A stretch of DNA of 12,284 bases from contig CAJUKM010000018.1 of assembly GCA_910587535.1 (NCBI GenBank), positions 14,509-26,792 on the forward strand, written 5' to 3'. The notes under the pieces were generated by a model. It was not told the origin of the DNA, searched no databases, and saw only the letters and a list, made by a program, of their open reading frames with translations. Position 1 is the first letter of the stretch, and every line of letters starts with the position of its first letter. Positions 5,099 to 12,284 of the stretch are shown piece by piece. The translations under genes were made by a program, and so were the position numbers. This stretch comes from an uncultured Bacilli bacterium. GTDB taxonomy: Bacteria > Bacillota_I > Bacilli_A > RF39 > UBA660.

Positions 5099-7567
5099 AT
5101 GGAAATAAGTAAAATGAAACTCAATATATATAGAAATATAATTAAAGAAACTCTTAGAATAGATGAAGGAACTCTAGATTCTTATCATAATCACGTAATA
5201 CTAGCGGAGACTATGCCGGAATTATCAAAAGGGCATACGAAGTCTGTAGTCATTCAAAAATTTAATGAACTTACAGGTTATGATTTTCAGGAGTCTAATA
5301 CAAAAGACGAAATTGTGAGATCGGTAAAAGAAAAATACCAGAAGCTAGCATTTCACATAAAAAGTTTGAAAAGCCTCTTAAATGGACTCGACAAATCAGG
5401 TTATAGAGTAGTTACTTTTGAACTACCATATATGGGATGGATTGAGTTTACAGACGATTTAGATTTATCTTACTTGATCATAACAGGCATTAAGACAAAT
5501 TCTAAGAAGAAGCAAGAAAAAGACATAAAAGCTAGTAGTGTAGAGCAAAAACTTTTCGAATTAGAAAAGAAGTTAGGAGCTCTAATAGGTGACGATTTTA
5601 CAGTAAATATGGATTCTATAGAATTATTCTTAAATTTGTTTGAAGAATATTTAACGGTATATTTCGGTAGCTATAATCTAGTTCCAAACATAATAGAAAA
5701 GCAAAAATTCGATGAGGACATGGTACTCGTAAATACGTTATTAAATATGTTTATATATATCGTATATGCTATAACAGGAGAAAAAGTTTTTATAAGTAGC
5801 TTCGAAAAGTTTAACGAATACTTTAAAGCACATAAAAGCCTAGGTCAATCAACTGGTCAAATATTTAATGATTATTGGAAAAGATTTATTTCAACTGAAG
5901 AAGATGAATGCGTTAACCAAAGTATGATTGATATTATACATAGTAACTTTGAAAAAACGTTAGCATTAAAAGATCCTTTATTAAAAAAATATAGAGAAAT
6001 GGAAGAGACGCTAGATTGGCTTGAAGTAACTAGTGCACCAGCTATATATTTTTTAGAAGCCATTCTAAAAAGTCTAAATCTGAGTGCTTCTGAAAATATG
6101 ACATTTTCAGACATTAAAAAACAGTTATCTGTAAAAAGACAGCAAGTAATCGATGAATACAATAAAATAGAAGGAACTTTAAACGCTATTTCTACAAAAG
6201 GATTCACATCAGTGACACACAGATTACCACTGATTTGCACAACAACTGTCACTTACAACGTAGGATATCACAGACTGATCCTTTCTGGCATCAGACTCAA
6301 TGCAAAAGAGAAAAATGTCGATGATAAAAACATGAGCGAAGAAGAGATAAAAACATTTCACTTAGAACAGGAACTTGCAAAATACATAAATGATGATTTA
6401 TCGATGGACTTTGCCAATTTATCTAGAGTTTTAGAACTTTTAGAAGAATATTTTGAATTGTATATTAAAAGTGAACTCGATTCAGAAAGAAAAGGTATCA
6501 TAATAAACGCTCTTTTAAGTTTTGGAAGTTATGTTTACTATTGTAAAACAGGCAAATTATTCGATTTTAATGACAGAAGAATTATAATAAAAAGAATAAA
6601 CGCTCACATCGATAGTGGATTGACAGTATCTCAAGCGGTATACACTTATTTCAGACAATGTCTAAACGAAGTCGAAATGACTGTGCAAGAAAGTTCAACT
6701 AAAATAAAAGAAGAAGACCCTATTTCAAAATATATGAAAGGAAATGTCGTCGCAATTCCTTGTGATCTAGACAAATTTGAAGAACTATTAAATAGTACTG
6801 ATCTACCAAGTAACAGAAAAATGGAACTTTACGCCCAAATGAGAAATCTTTTAAATAGAATTTCTGAAACTGAAAAAGCTCACAAGATGAGGGCTACAAT
6901 AGAAGAATATTTGACAGTAGAAGATATAGAAATCTATGATAGAGCAAAAAAAGTTCCATATGCCCAATCTCAAATAGCAAATATAAATGCAACACTAGAG
7001 ATGCTTACGGGCGACCTTGATGAAACTGATAAAGAGTATCTAATAGATGATATCATATCTCAAATAAATCTTTTAAGAACTATGTTAACTTCGGATAGAG
7101 AAAAAAATACAGAAGAAGAAATACCTAAATTACTCTACTTTACTAGAGATGTAGTAGATTCAACCGGAGAAAAAAAATCAGTTGCTTTTATCGAAGATTC
7201 GATTAGAGAATTAAAAAAGAAAGATTATAGATTTGTTAATCAGAGTCTCAAAAAACTCTTAGTTCATCTTACTACTAACGATAGAGAACTAAAAGGATCT
7301 AACTTGCCATGTCGCATATGGTATAAAGGTAGGGACATAAAAATGTTTTATACAGTAATCGATGGAGTAATCATCGTAATAGACATCGCGCAAGGAGACG
7401 AAGCGTATAGACGTGTTAACAATCTCGCAAAAAGTAAAGAATTTAAAGCATTTATAAAAGGTGTTAAAGAAGGGCTTGCCGAAGGATGTAAACCTGATGC
7501 TAGAACATATACGTCATCTATTTTAGAAATCTTATCTAAAGATCAAAAAATGATGAGTTTACAATAA
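5099..7567 (+). CDS. Uncharacterised 822-residue protein with a tandem internal duplication and a RelE/ParE-like C-terminal region
   Basis: I do not recognise this protein. No signal peptide or clear membrane helix is visible, so it is probably cytoplasmic. Two diverged copies of a unit of about 265 residues run in tandem, about 8-270 and 278-530. Matching landmarks include GYRVVTFELP (101) with GFTSVTHRLP (368), IITGIKTNSKKK with ILSGIRLNAKEK, NLFEEYLTVYF with ELLEEYFELYI, and NTLLNMFIYIVYAITGEK with NALLSFGSYVYYCKTGKL. A helical linker (about 540-670) follows. Residues about 677-775 then read strand, two helices, three strands (KLLYFTRDVV; RELKGSNLPCRIWYKG; DIKMFYTVIDGVIIVIDI), which resembles the RelE/ParE toxin fold; this is inference. 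The ATG at 5099 has only a weak purine-rich ribosome binding site, and ATG 5114 is an alternative. The gene stands alone between a perfect sigma-A promoter and its own terminator, beside mraZ and divergent from cotJ. Codon use looks like its neighbours', with no sign of recent transfer. Confidence 0.85.
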   Translation: MEISKMKLNIYRNIIKETLRIDEGTLDSYHNHVILAETMPELSKGHTKSVVIQKFNELTGYDFQESNTKDEIVRSVKEKYQKLAFHIKSLKSLLNGLDKSGYRVVTFELPYMGWIEFTDDLDLSYLIITGIKTNSKKKQEKDIKASSVEQKLFELEKKLGALIGDDFTVNMDSIELFLNLFEEYLTVYFGSYNLVPNIIEKQKFDEDMVLVNTLLNMFIYIVYAITGEKVFISSFEKFNEYFKAHKSLGQSTGQIFNDYWKRFISTEEDECVNQSMIDIIHSNFEKTLALKDPLLKKYREMEETLDWLEVTSAPAIYFLEAILKSLNLSASENMTFSDIKKQLSVKRQQVIDEYNKIEGTLNAISTKGFTSVTHRLPLICTTTVTYNVGYHRLILSGIRLNAKEKNVDDKNMSEEEIKTFHLEQELAKYINDDLSMDFANLSRVLELLEEYFELYIKSELDSERKGIIINALLSFGSYVYYCKTGKLFDFNDRRIIIKRINAHIDSGLTVSQAVYTYFRQCLNEVEMTVQESSTKIKEEDPISKYMKGNVVAIPCDLDKFEELLNSTDLPSNRKMELYAQMRNLLNRISETEKAHKMRATIEEYLTVEDIEIYDRAKKVPYAQSQIANINATLEMLTGDLDETDKEYLIDDIISQINLLRTMLTSDREKNTEEEIPKLLYFTRDVVDSTGEKKSVAFIEDSIRELKKKDYRFVNQSLKKLLVHLTTNDRELKGSNLPCRIWYKGRDIKMFYTVIDGVIIVIDIAQGDEAYRRVNNLAKSKEFKAFIKGVKEGLAEGCKPDARTYTSSILEILSKDQKMMSLQ

Positions 7568-7573
7568 AGATGT

Positions 7574-7600
7574 AAAAAAGGCCATATAGGTCTTTTTTTT
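7574..7600 (+). terminator. Rho-independent terminator of the 822-residue gene
   Basis: AAAAAAGGCC (7574-7583) pairs with GGTCTTTTTT (7589-7598), with one G-U pair, around a 5-nt loop. The sequence ends in an 8-base T-run (7593-7600). It begins 6 bp after the stop codon and separates this gene from the mraZ operon. Confidence 0.9.
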
Positions 7601-7601
7601 A

Positions 7602-7630
7602 TTGAAATAGAAAAACTTATGCTGTACTAT
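7602..7630 (+). promoter_or_regulatory. Putative promoter of the mraZ operon
   Basis: TTGAAA (7602-7607) is followed after 17 nt by TACTAT (7625-7630). It starts right behind the preceding terminator. Transcription would begin near 7637, immediately before the three GTGG boxes, so MraZ bound there could block it. Confidence 0.6.
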
Positions 7631-7640
7631 TAATCTAGAA

Positions 7641-7666
7641 AGTGGTACAATGTGGTAGAAAGTGGG
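7641..7666 (+). promoter_or_regulatory. Triple GTGG direct repeat, probable MraZ-binding site
   Basis: GTGG occurs at 7642, 7652 and 7662, that is three copies exactly 10 bp apart and so on one face of the helix. MraZ proteins of other bacteria bind TGG-containing direct repeats upstream of their own gene. The position between promoter and mraZ start fits autoregulation of the division operon. The third copy merges with the G-rich ribosome binding site. Confidence 0.8.
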
Positions 7667-7674
7667 GGACTTCT

Positions 7675-8097
7675 ATGCTGATTGGCGAATTTCATCATAA
7701 TCTAGACAGCAAAAATCGCTTGATGATGCCTTCTAAAATTCTAGATCAACTAGGAGAAGAGATAATAGTCACAAGAGGCTTTGAGAAATGCTTACTAGTA
7801 TATCCCGTCGAAAAATGGGATAGTATCATCGCCAAGTTCAGCGAACTTACCATAACGAAGTCGGACACACGAAAGTTTATGAGAATACTTCTATCCGGTG
7901 CTACTTCATGTAAATTCGACTCACAAAAAAGAATTTGCATATCAGGTGTCCTGAAGAACTATGCTTCGATCGAAAAAGAAGTCGTCATTTTAGGAATAGA
8001 TGACCATTTGGAGATTTGGAGTGAAGAAGCTTACGAAGAGTTCTTGGAAGAAAACCTCGAAAGTTTTGCTGAAATAGCAGAAAAAATATACGAGTGA
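7675..8097 (+). CDS. mraZ: MraZ transcriptional regulator of the division cluster
   Basis: MraZ is a DNA-binding repressor with two SpoVT/AbrB-type domains that forms a ring-shaped oligomer and controls its own dcw operon. The 140-residue product aligns throughout with the Firmicutes family: MLIGEFHHNLDSKNR, VTRGFEKCLLVYP, FMRILLSGATSC, and ESFAEIAEKI at the end. The two domain signatures usually written DxxGR read DSKNR (11-15) and DSQKR (82-86), both lacking the glycine. The ATG at 7675 gives the normal N-terminus and has a G-rich ribosome binding site (GTGGGGG, 7662-7668) 6 nt upstream. The in-frame GTG at 7642 falls in the repeat operator and is rejected. rsmH starts 10 bp after the stop. 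UGA is the stop codon, which rules out a UGA=Trp code. Confidence 0.97.
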   Translation: MLIGEFHHNLDSKNRLMMPSKILDQLGEEIIVTRGFEKCLLVYPVEKWDSIIAKFSELTITKSDTRKFMRILLSGATSCKFDSQKRICISGVLKNYASIEKEVVILGIDDHLEIWSEEAYEEFLEENLESFAEIAEKIYE

Positions 8098-8107
8098 GGT
8101 GGCTACT

Positions 8108-9019
8108 ATGAAACATGTAAGCGTACTATTAAATGAAGCAATCGACGGATTAAACGTCAGAGAAAATTTGACTTATGTCGATGCAACTTTAGGATACGGA
8201 GGACACAGCAGTGAGATTCAAAAGCGATTGAAAAGGGGTTTTCTATTCGCCTTCGATCAGGATTTAACAGCCATTGAACATTCGAAACAGTTATTTAAAG
8301 ATTGTAAAAATGTAACTCTAATCCACTCTAATTTTGTAAATATGAAAGAAAAATTAAGAGAGTTAGGAATAGAGAAAGTAGATGGCATTATCTTCGATCT
8401 CGGACTTTCGAGTCCACAAATTGACGATGCCGATAGAGGATTTAGCTTCATGAAAGATGCTCCTCTCGACATGCGTATGGATAAAAGTAAAAGTCTAAGT
8501 GCTAAAGAAGTCGTAAACGATTATGCATTAGAAAAGCTCGTAGATATTTTCTACAAGTATGGAGAAGAACGTTATAGTAAAAGTATAGCCTTATCGATAG
8601 TTAAAAATAGACCCATAAATATGACGCTAGAGCTAGTTGAGATTATAAAAAAATCAGTTCCCACTAAATATTTTTTAACTCATCATCCAGAAAGACAGAT
8701 ATTTCAGGCCATAAGAATTGAGGTCAACGAAGAATTAAAGGTATTAGAAAAAGTATTACCAGATGCGATTGATCTGCTAAATCCGAAAGGAAGATTAAGC
8801 GTCATAACTTTTCATTCTCTAGAAGACCGCATAACGAAGCAAATATTTAAAAAATATAGTGAAGTGCCAGATATAGTAAAAGGTCTTCCGAACATTCCAG
8901 ATGAATATAAACCTAAAATAAAACTGATCAACAGACATCCTATACTTCCAAGCGAAGAAGAGCAAAGTCAAAATTCTCGCAGTAGAAGTGCCAAATTAAG
9001 AATAATTGAAAGGATATAA
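8108..9019 (+). CDS. rsmH: 16S rRNA (cytosine(1402)-N(4))-methyltransferase RsmH
   Basis: RsmH (MraW) uses S-adenosylmethionine to N4-methylate C1402 in the decoding centre of 16S rRNA. The 303-residue product has all family landmarks. These are MKHVSVLLNEAIDGL at the N-terminus, the SAM-binding VDATLGYGGHS (about 24-34), FAFDQD, DGIIFDLGLSSPQIDDADRGFSF, PLDMRMD, FQAIRIEVNEEL, GRLSVITFHSLEDR, and the C-terminal NSRSRSAKLRIIER. The ATG at 8108 has GAGGTGG (8096-8102) 5 nt upstream; the GTG at 8099 lies inside that site and is not the start. The ribosome binding site overlaps the mraZ stop, and ftsL starts 2 bp after rsmH ends, so translation of the three genes is probably coupled. Order and length are standard for a Gram-positive dcw cluster. 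Confidence 0.98.
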   Translation: MKHVSVLLNEAIDGLNVRENLTYVDATLGYGGHSSEIQKRLKRGFLFAFDQDLTAIEHSKQLFKDCKNVTLIHSNFVNMKEKLRELGIEKVDGIIFDLGLSSPQIDDADRGFSFMKDAPLDMRMDKSKSLSAKEVVNDYALEKLVDIFYKYGEERYSKSIALSIVKNRPINMTLELVEIIKKSVPTKYFLTHHPERQIFQAIRIEVNEELKVLEKVLPDAIDLLNPKGRLSVITFHSLEDRITKQIFKKYSEVPDIVKGLPNIPDEYKPKIKLINRHPILPSEEEQSQNSRSRSAKLRIIERI

Positions 9020-9021
9020 AT

Positions 9022-9318
9022 ATGAGAACAAAAAAGAATAAAAGCGAAAAGATGAAACCATTAGACAGGCTGATGCTTATAGTGATTTTTATTTTATCTA
9101 TTGCCGTACCTACTTCAGTAGTATTCTCACAGGCAACACTTTCAAAAAGTAATATAGAAGTTGAAAAGATGAAAAATAAAGTCGAAAAGCAACAGAATTC
9201 CAATCAAAGTTTATCGATGCAACTAGACGAGCTCGCCAGCCTATCGAACATTCAAGATATTGCAAAAGCATACGGTTTAAGTTATAATAATGACAATATC
9301 ATAGTAATCAACAATTAG
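9022..9318 (+). CDS. ftsL: FtsL-like cell-division protein
   Basis: FtsL is a small bitopic membrane protein that joins DivIC/FtsB and DivIB/FtsQ in the divisome and activates septal peptidoglycan synthesis. This 98-residue protein has the expected layout: a basic cytoplasmic start (RTKKNKSEKMK), one membrane helix (about 18-38), and an extracytoplasmic coiled-coil region (about 40-78). It ends with the typical element SNIQDIAKAYGLSYNNDNIIVI. Sequence conservation in FtsL is low, so identity rests on topology, the end motif, and position between rsmH and a class B PBP. It lies 2 bp after rsmH and its stop overlaps the ribosome binding site of the PBP gene. It could be annotated as a DivIC-like protein by a less specific search, but context favours FtsL. 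Confidence 0.85.
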   Translation: MRTKKNKSEKMKPLDRLMLIVIFILSIAVPTSVVFSQATLSKSNIEVEKMKNKVEKQQNSNQSLSMQLDELASLSNIQDIAKAYGLSYNNDNIIVINN

Positions 9319-9327
9319 GAGGCTAAC

Positions 9328-11481
9328 ATGAGAAAAAAGAACAATACCATTCGCATAAGTTATTATGGAATACTTTGTATTGTTCTTTTATTTGGAATAA
9401 TAATCGTTAAGATGACTTATGTCAGTTACTCGACGATAGTCGATGGAGTAGATATAAAAGCAAAAGCTGCCAATAGAAATAGTGCAGTGACAAAAATCAC
9501 AGCATCGAGAGGAACTATTTACAGTGTCAATGGGGAAGCTTTGGCGAAAGACGTCAATTCATATACAGTTGTCGCTTTTTTAGATGAGGGAAGAACTACG
9601 AATGAGAAAAAGCCTCGACATGTCGTAGACAAGGAATATACTGCAAACGTATTGAGCGAATACTTGAACATGTCACCAGAAAATATTCTAAAACTCTTAA
9701 ATCAAAAACTATACCAAGTCGAATTAGGTCCTGGAGGTCGAGATATAAGCGAGAAGAGAAAGATAGAGATAGAATCACTTGATTTACCAGGAATAGGCTT
9801 TATTAAAAGCACAAAAAGATATTACCCTTATGGCGATTTTGCATCTTATATCATAGGATATGCTAAAAAATATGATTCTAAAATAGTAGGTGAATTGGGA
9901 GTAGAGGGATACTTTAATAACGAACTAAGAGGAAAAGATGGAACCATAACTTACCAACAGGATGCCTATGGTTATCAAATCGCTGACACACCTGTCATAA
10001 CAGACGATGCAGAAAGTGGAAAAGACATATATCTGACAATCGACTCAAACATCCAGATGTATTTAGAAAATGCGATCAACGATATGGCACAAGAAAACAC
10101 TTTTGAATGGATCACCGTAACTGTTGCGAACGCTAAAACTGGAGCCATTTTAGGAAGTGCTACGACACCTAGTTATGATCCTAATAAACTAAATATAACC
10201 AACTACAACAATCCATTAGTGAGTTATTCCTACGAACCAGGTTCTACTATGAAAATATTTAGCTTTATGGCCGCTATGGAAGAAGGAATATACAAACCTG
10301 ATGAACTCTTCTTATCTGGAACAAAGATGCTCGGCAAAGATAAAGTTACAGATTGGAATAAAACGGGATGGGGAAACATCACCTTTGATAAAGGATTTAC
10401 TTATTCTTCGAACGTTGCAGCGGCAGAATTAGGATTAGAATTAGGAAAAGATAAACTGATCGAGTACTACAAAAGATTTGGATTCGGTTCTAAAACCGGA
10501 ATAGAAATGGCCGACGAATACTCTGGAATAATTAATCCTAAATACGAATTAGAGATTGCAAACGCAGCTTTTGGACAAGGTATTACGACTACTCCGATAC
10601 AAAACATTCAAGCCTTGACTACACTTGCTAACAATGGAATGCTAATAAAACCATACATAGTAGACAAAGTAATCGATCCAGACACTGGAGAAACGATATA
10701 CGAGGGGAAACGTACAGAAATAGAACAAGTAGTAAATCCAGAAACGGTCGATAAGATGCTAGAACTTATGAACGAAACGGTAAACGGAGAAGATGCTGCA
10801 GCAACTGGATATGTATATCGAACTGCATCGACAGCATTGATAGGAAAAACGGGAACTGCCCAAATAGTTTCATCTTCAGGTGGCTATCAAACTGGTAATT
10901 ATAACAACATAAGAAGCTTCGCAGGGCTATTTCCTTACAAAGATCCTGAATACATAGTATATATTTCAGTTAAAAAGCTACAAGCCTCATCACGTGCTTT
11001 GGCAAAACCAGTAAAATCTATCGTAGAAAGTATCGCTAAATATAAAAATTTAGATCAGTTAATAGTAGAACAAGACGAATCAAAGATCATAAAGATCGAA
11101 AACTACATAAACTCATATACAGATGAGACGTTGAGTAAACTCGAAAACAGTGGACTAGAAGTGGTCAAAATTGGAGTAGGATCTAGAATAATAGACCAAT
11201 TTCCTCAAAAAGGAAGTACTATGATAAAAGGTAATAAACTGTTCTTATTGACTAACTCGACAGAGATCTTTATGCCGTCTATGGAAAATTGGACGACGAG
11301 TGAAGTAGGGAACTATTGTAATCTAGCTGGAATCAATTATAATATAAGTGGTTATGGAAGAGTGAGAACTCAATCTATACCAGCAGGTACAGAGCTAGAT
11401 TTAACTTCCATTTTGGATGTTACTCTGACCAGAAAAGAAGAGGAAGTGACAACTGATGAAGAAACAGAACAAACAGAATAA
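9328..11481 (+). CDS. pbpB: Class B penicillin-binding protein with PASTA domains (PBP2B/SpoVD type)
   Basis: This is a monofunctional D,D-transpeptidase that cross-links septal peptidoglycan. The 717-residue protein has a short cytoplasmic tail and a membrane anchor (about 10-33). The dimerisation domain includes ASRGTIYSVNGEALA (59-73) and GELGVEGYFNNELRGKDG. The transpeptidase domain has all active-site motifs: S306-T-M-K309 with the nucleophilic serine, S360-S-N362, and K507-T-G-T510. Two PASTA-like segments follow (about 590-645 and 648-702), then an acidic tail. AGGAGG (9317-9322) lies 5 nt before the ATG and overlaps the ftsL stop. PASTA domains and position fit both vegetative PBP2B and sporulation SpoVD, which stand side by side in Bacillus. 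Only one is present here, so it may serve growth and perhaps spore cortex synthesis; this last point is inference. Its 3' end overlaps the next gene by 26 bp. Confidence 0.95.
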   Translation: MRKKNNTIRISYYGILCIVLLFGIIIVKMTYVSYSTIVDGVDIKAKAANRNSAVTKITASRGTIYSVNGEALAKDVNSYTVVAFLDEGRTTNEKKPRHVVDKEYTANVLSEYLNMSPENILKLLNQKLYQVELGPGGRDISEKRKIEIESLDLPGIGFIKSTKRYYPYGDFASYIIGYAKKYDSKIVGELGVEGYFNNELRGKDGTITYQQDAYGYQIADTPVITDDAESGKDIYLTIDSNIQMYLENAINDMAQENTFEWITVTVANAKTGAILGSATTPSYDPNKLNITNYNNPLVSYSYEPGSTMKIFSFMAAMEEGIYKPDELFLSGTKMLGKDKVTDWNKTGWGNITFDKGFTYSSNVAAAELGLELGKDKLIEYYKRFGFGSKTGIEMADEYSGIINPKYELEIANAAFGQGITTTPIQNIQALTTLANNGMLIKPYIVDKVIDPDTGETIYEGKRTEIEQVVNPETVDKMLELMNETVNGEDAAATGYVYRTASTALIGKTGTAQIVSSSGGYQTGNYNNIRSFAGLFPYKDPEYIVYISVKKLQASSRALAKPVKSIVESIAKYKNLDQLIVEQDESKIIKIENYINSYTDETLSKLENSGLEVVKIGVGSRIIDQFPQKGSTMIKGNKLFLLTNSTEIFMPSMENWTTSEVGNYCNLAGINYNISGYGRVRTQSIPAGTELDLTSILDVTLTRKEEEVTTDEETEQTE

Positions 11482-12022
11482 ACATAGTAAAAAACCTCTA
11501 GCTTATAGAATATTTAATAGTCCATATTCTATAATAATAGTCTTAGTAGTTCTTTCTGTTTTACTGATGGTATACAATAGATTCTTGATAAATAGCATAA
11601 ATCTCTACAGCTTTAGCGCTTTTGAAAAGGACGTAAGCATATTTAATGGCACGATTTATACCAGTTATGATATAAACTACTTTGGTGATTCTAAAATAGC
11701 CTATACTGGTCAACATATTCAGCTCAATACTTATGAAATAGGATATTATATTAAAACAAGTTCTAGTTATAAAGAAATTGCAACTATTAAATCTCCTGAT
11801 AATAAAGAAAATTCCGATTTAAAAGATGTAAATATCTCTTTAAAAGAAATATTAAATACTACTAATTTTAGCTTCACAGAAGTCAGTAAAAATGCACTGT
11901 TTTTATCAAAAAACAATATTAAAAATTTAGACAAATTGATTTTTAAAATTTCTGGAAAAGACGACAAAGGAACTGATATAGATATCGAGGTACCTATAGA
12001 AATAGAAAAAGTTACACGATAG
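11456..12022 (+). CDS. Uncharacterised single-pass membrane protein coupled to the PBP gene
   Basis: I do not recognise this 188-residue protein. The N-terminus is strongly basic (about 1-18, rich in Lys and Asn), followed by one hydrophobic helix (about 23-43, SIIIVLVVLSVLLMVY). The remaining 145 or so residues, probably outside the membrane, are rich in Ser, Thr, Asn, Tyr and Ile and look strand-forming. No cysteine or catalytic motif is seen. The start overlaps the PBP gene by 26 bp in another frame, with a GAGGAAG-like site upstream, so it is probably co-translated. Topology and position suggest a partner or regulator of the PBP or divisome. DivIB/FtsQ has similar topology but is larger with a POTRA domain, and I see no convincing POTRA or DivIB signature. 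Its stop codon lies in the loop region of the operon terminator. Confidence 0.8.
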   Translation: MKKQNKQNKHSKKPLAYRIFNSPYSIIIVLVVLSVLLMVYNRFLINSINLYSFSAFEKDVSIFNGTIYTSYDINYFGDSKIAYTGQHIQLNTYEIGYYIKTSSSYKEIATIKSPDNKENSDLKDVNISLKEILNTTNFSFTEVSKNALFLSKNNIKNLDKLIFKISGKDDKGTDIDIEVPIEIEKVTR

Positions 12023-12046
12023 TTTTTTCTATTTCTTTTCTTTTTT
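11998..12046 (+). terminator. Terminator of the mraZ operon
   Basis: A perfect 13-bp but GC-poor stem (AGAAATAGAAAAA at 11998-12010 with TTTTTCTATTTCT at 12024-12036) is followed by a T-rich tract. The stop codon of the last gene lies in the 13-nt loop. It closes the division operon ahead of the tRNA promoter. Confidence 0.75.
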
Positions 12047-12067
12047 TACAAATTATCTAAAAATTAC

Positions 12068-12095
12068 TTGAAATATAAACTAATTATGTTATAAT
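12068..12095 (+). promoter_or_regulatory. Promoter of the tRNA genes
   Basis: TTGAAA (12068-12073), a 16-nt spacer and TATAAT (12090-12095) preceded by TGt form a strong extended -10 promoter. Transcription would start near 12102, about 20 nt before the first tRNA. It has the same architecture as the promoter at 5042-5069. Confidence 0.85.
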
Positions 12096-12121
12096 TGAAT
12101 AGTATTTTGTTTGTGATTATT

Positions 12122-12197
12122 GTCTCCTTAGCTCAGCTGGTAGAGCAACTGACTCTTAATCAGTGGGTCTGGGGTTCGAATCCCCAAGGGGACACCA
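12122..12197 (+). tRNA. tRNA-Lys(CTT)
   Basis: This is a full 76-nt cloverleaf with encoded CCA. The acceptor stem GTCTCCT (12122-12128) pairs with AGGGGAC (12187-12193), with one G-U pair. The anticodon stem ACTGA/TCAGT (12148-12152, 12160-12164) encloses the loop CTCTTAA with anticodon CTT at 12155-12157, which reads AAG. The T arm has GGTTCGAATCC. It is the first gene of the tRNA unit. Confidence 0.97.
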
Positions 12198-12205
12198 TAA
12201 TTAAT

Positions 12206-12282
<77 letters not shown>

Positions 12283-12284
12283 TT

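Noticed and set aside
7593..7600. Run of eight T as a possible phase-variable tract
   Set aside because: It is the tail of a rho-independent terminator and lies outside any gene.
7642..7674. mraZ start at the GTG at 7642
   Set aside because: It falls in the repeat operator and would add 11 residues not seen in the family.
12198..12205. Possible attachment site for an integrated element at the tRNA genes
   Set aside because: Both tRNAs are intact and the 8-bp gap holds nothing; no integrase or repeated tRNA end is visible in the window.

Overview
This is an AT-rich window with gene-dense, mostly core-type content, from a low-GC Gram-positive bacterium (Bacillota). Several things point there. 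There is a comEC-holA pair, an RNase HIII gene, a CotJ-type spore-coat operon, a Gram-positive mraZ-rsmH-ftsL-PBP cluster, and strong AGGAGG-like ribosome binding sites. The cotJ genes imply an endospore former or a recent descendant of one. UGA ends mraZ, so the standard bacterial code applies and this is not a Mycoplasma-type code. An Erysipelotrichia- or RF39-like member of the Bacilli would fit, but the family is an inference only.

Layout. 1-1914 (+) is comEC, cut at its 5' end by the window edge. 2028-2960 (+) is holA, with its own promoter just behind a hairpin. Next come two leftward units: rnhC (3917-2979), with a promoter buried in the preceding terminator, and a cotJ operon (4975-3981). 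The first gene of that operon looks like a CotJA-CotJB fusion and is translationally coupled to cotJC. A divergent intergenic region holds a 17-bp perfect palindrome and a near-consensus sigma-A promoter. That promoter drives an 822-residue protein of unknown function (5099-7567, +), which ends at a strong terminator. 7602-12036 is a compact division and cell-wall operon: promoter, three GTGG boxes 10 bp apart, mraZ, rsmH, ftsL, a PASTA-type class B penicillin-binding protein, and a small single-pass membrane protein overlapping the PBP gene, then a terminator. The window ends with a promoter and tRNA-Lys(CTT) and tRNA-Ile(GAT).

How the genes work together. comEC and holA serve DNA uptake and replication, and rnhC removes RNA from RNA/DNA hybrids. 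The cotJ genes serve the spore coat. mraZ, rsmH, ftsL and the PBP gene regulate and carry out septal peptidoglycan synthesis. The usual later genes of the dcw cluster (mraY, murD, ftsW, murG) do not follow the PBP; an uncharacterised membrane protein sits there instead.

The best candidate for something undescribed is the 822-residue protein. It contains two diverged tandem copies of a unit of about 265 residues, followed by a unique region whose end has a RelE/ParE-like order of secondary structure. Other points worth a second look are the CotJA-CotJB fusion, the palindrome between the spore operon and the 822-residue gene, and the small protein coupled to the PBP. No CRISPR array, insertion sequence or phage gene was seen, and no gene-free stretch exceeds 300 bases.
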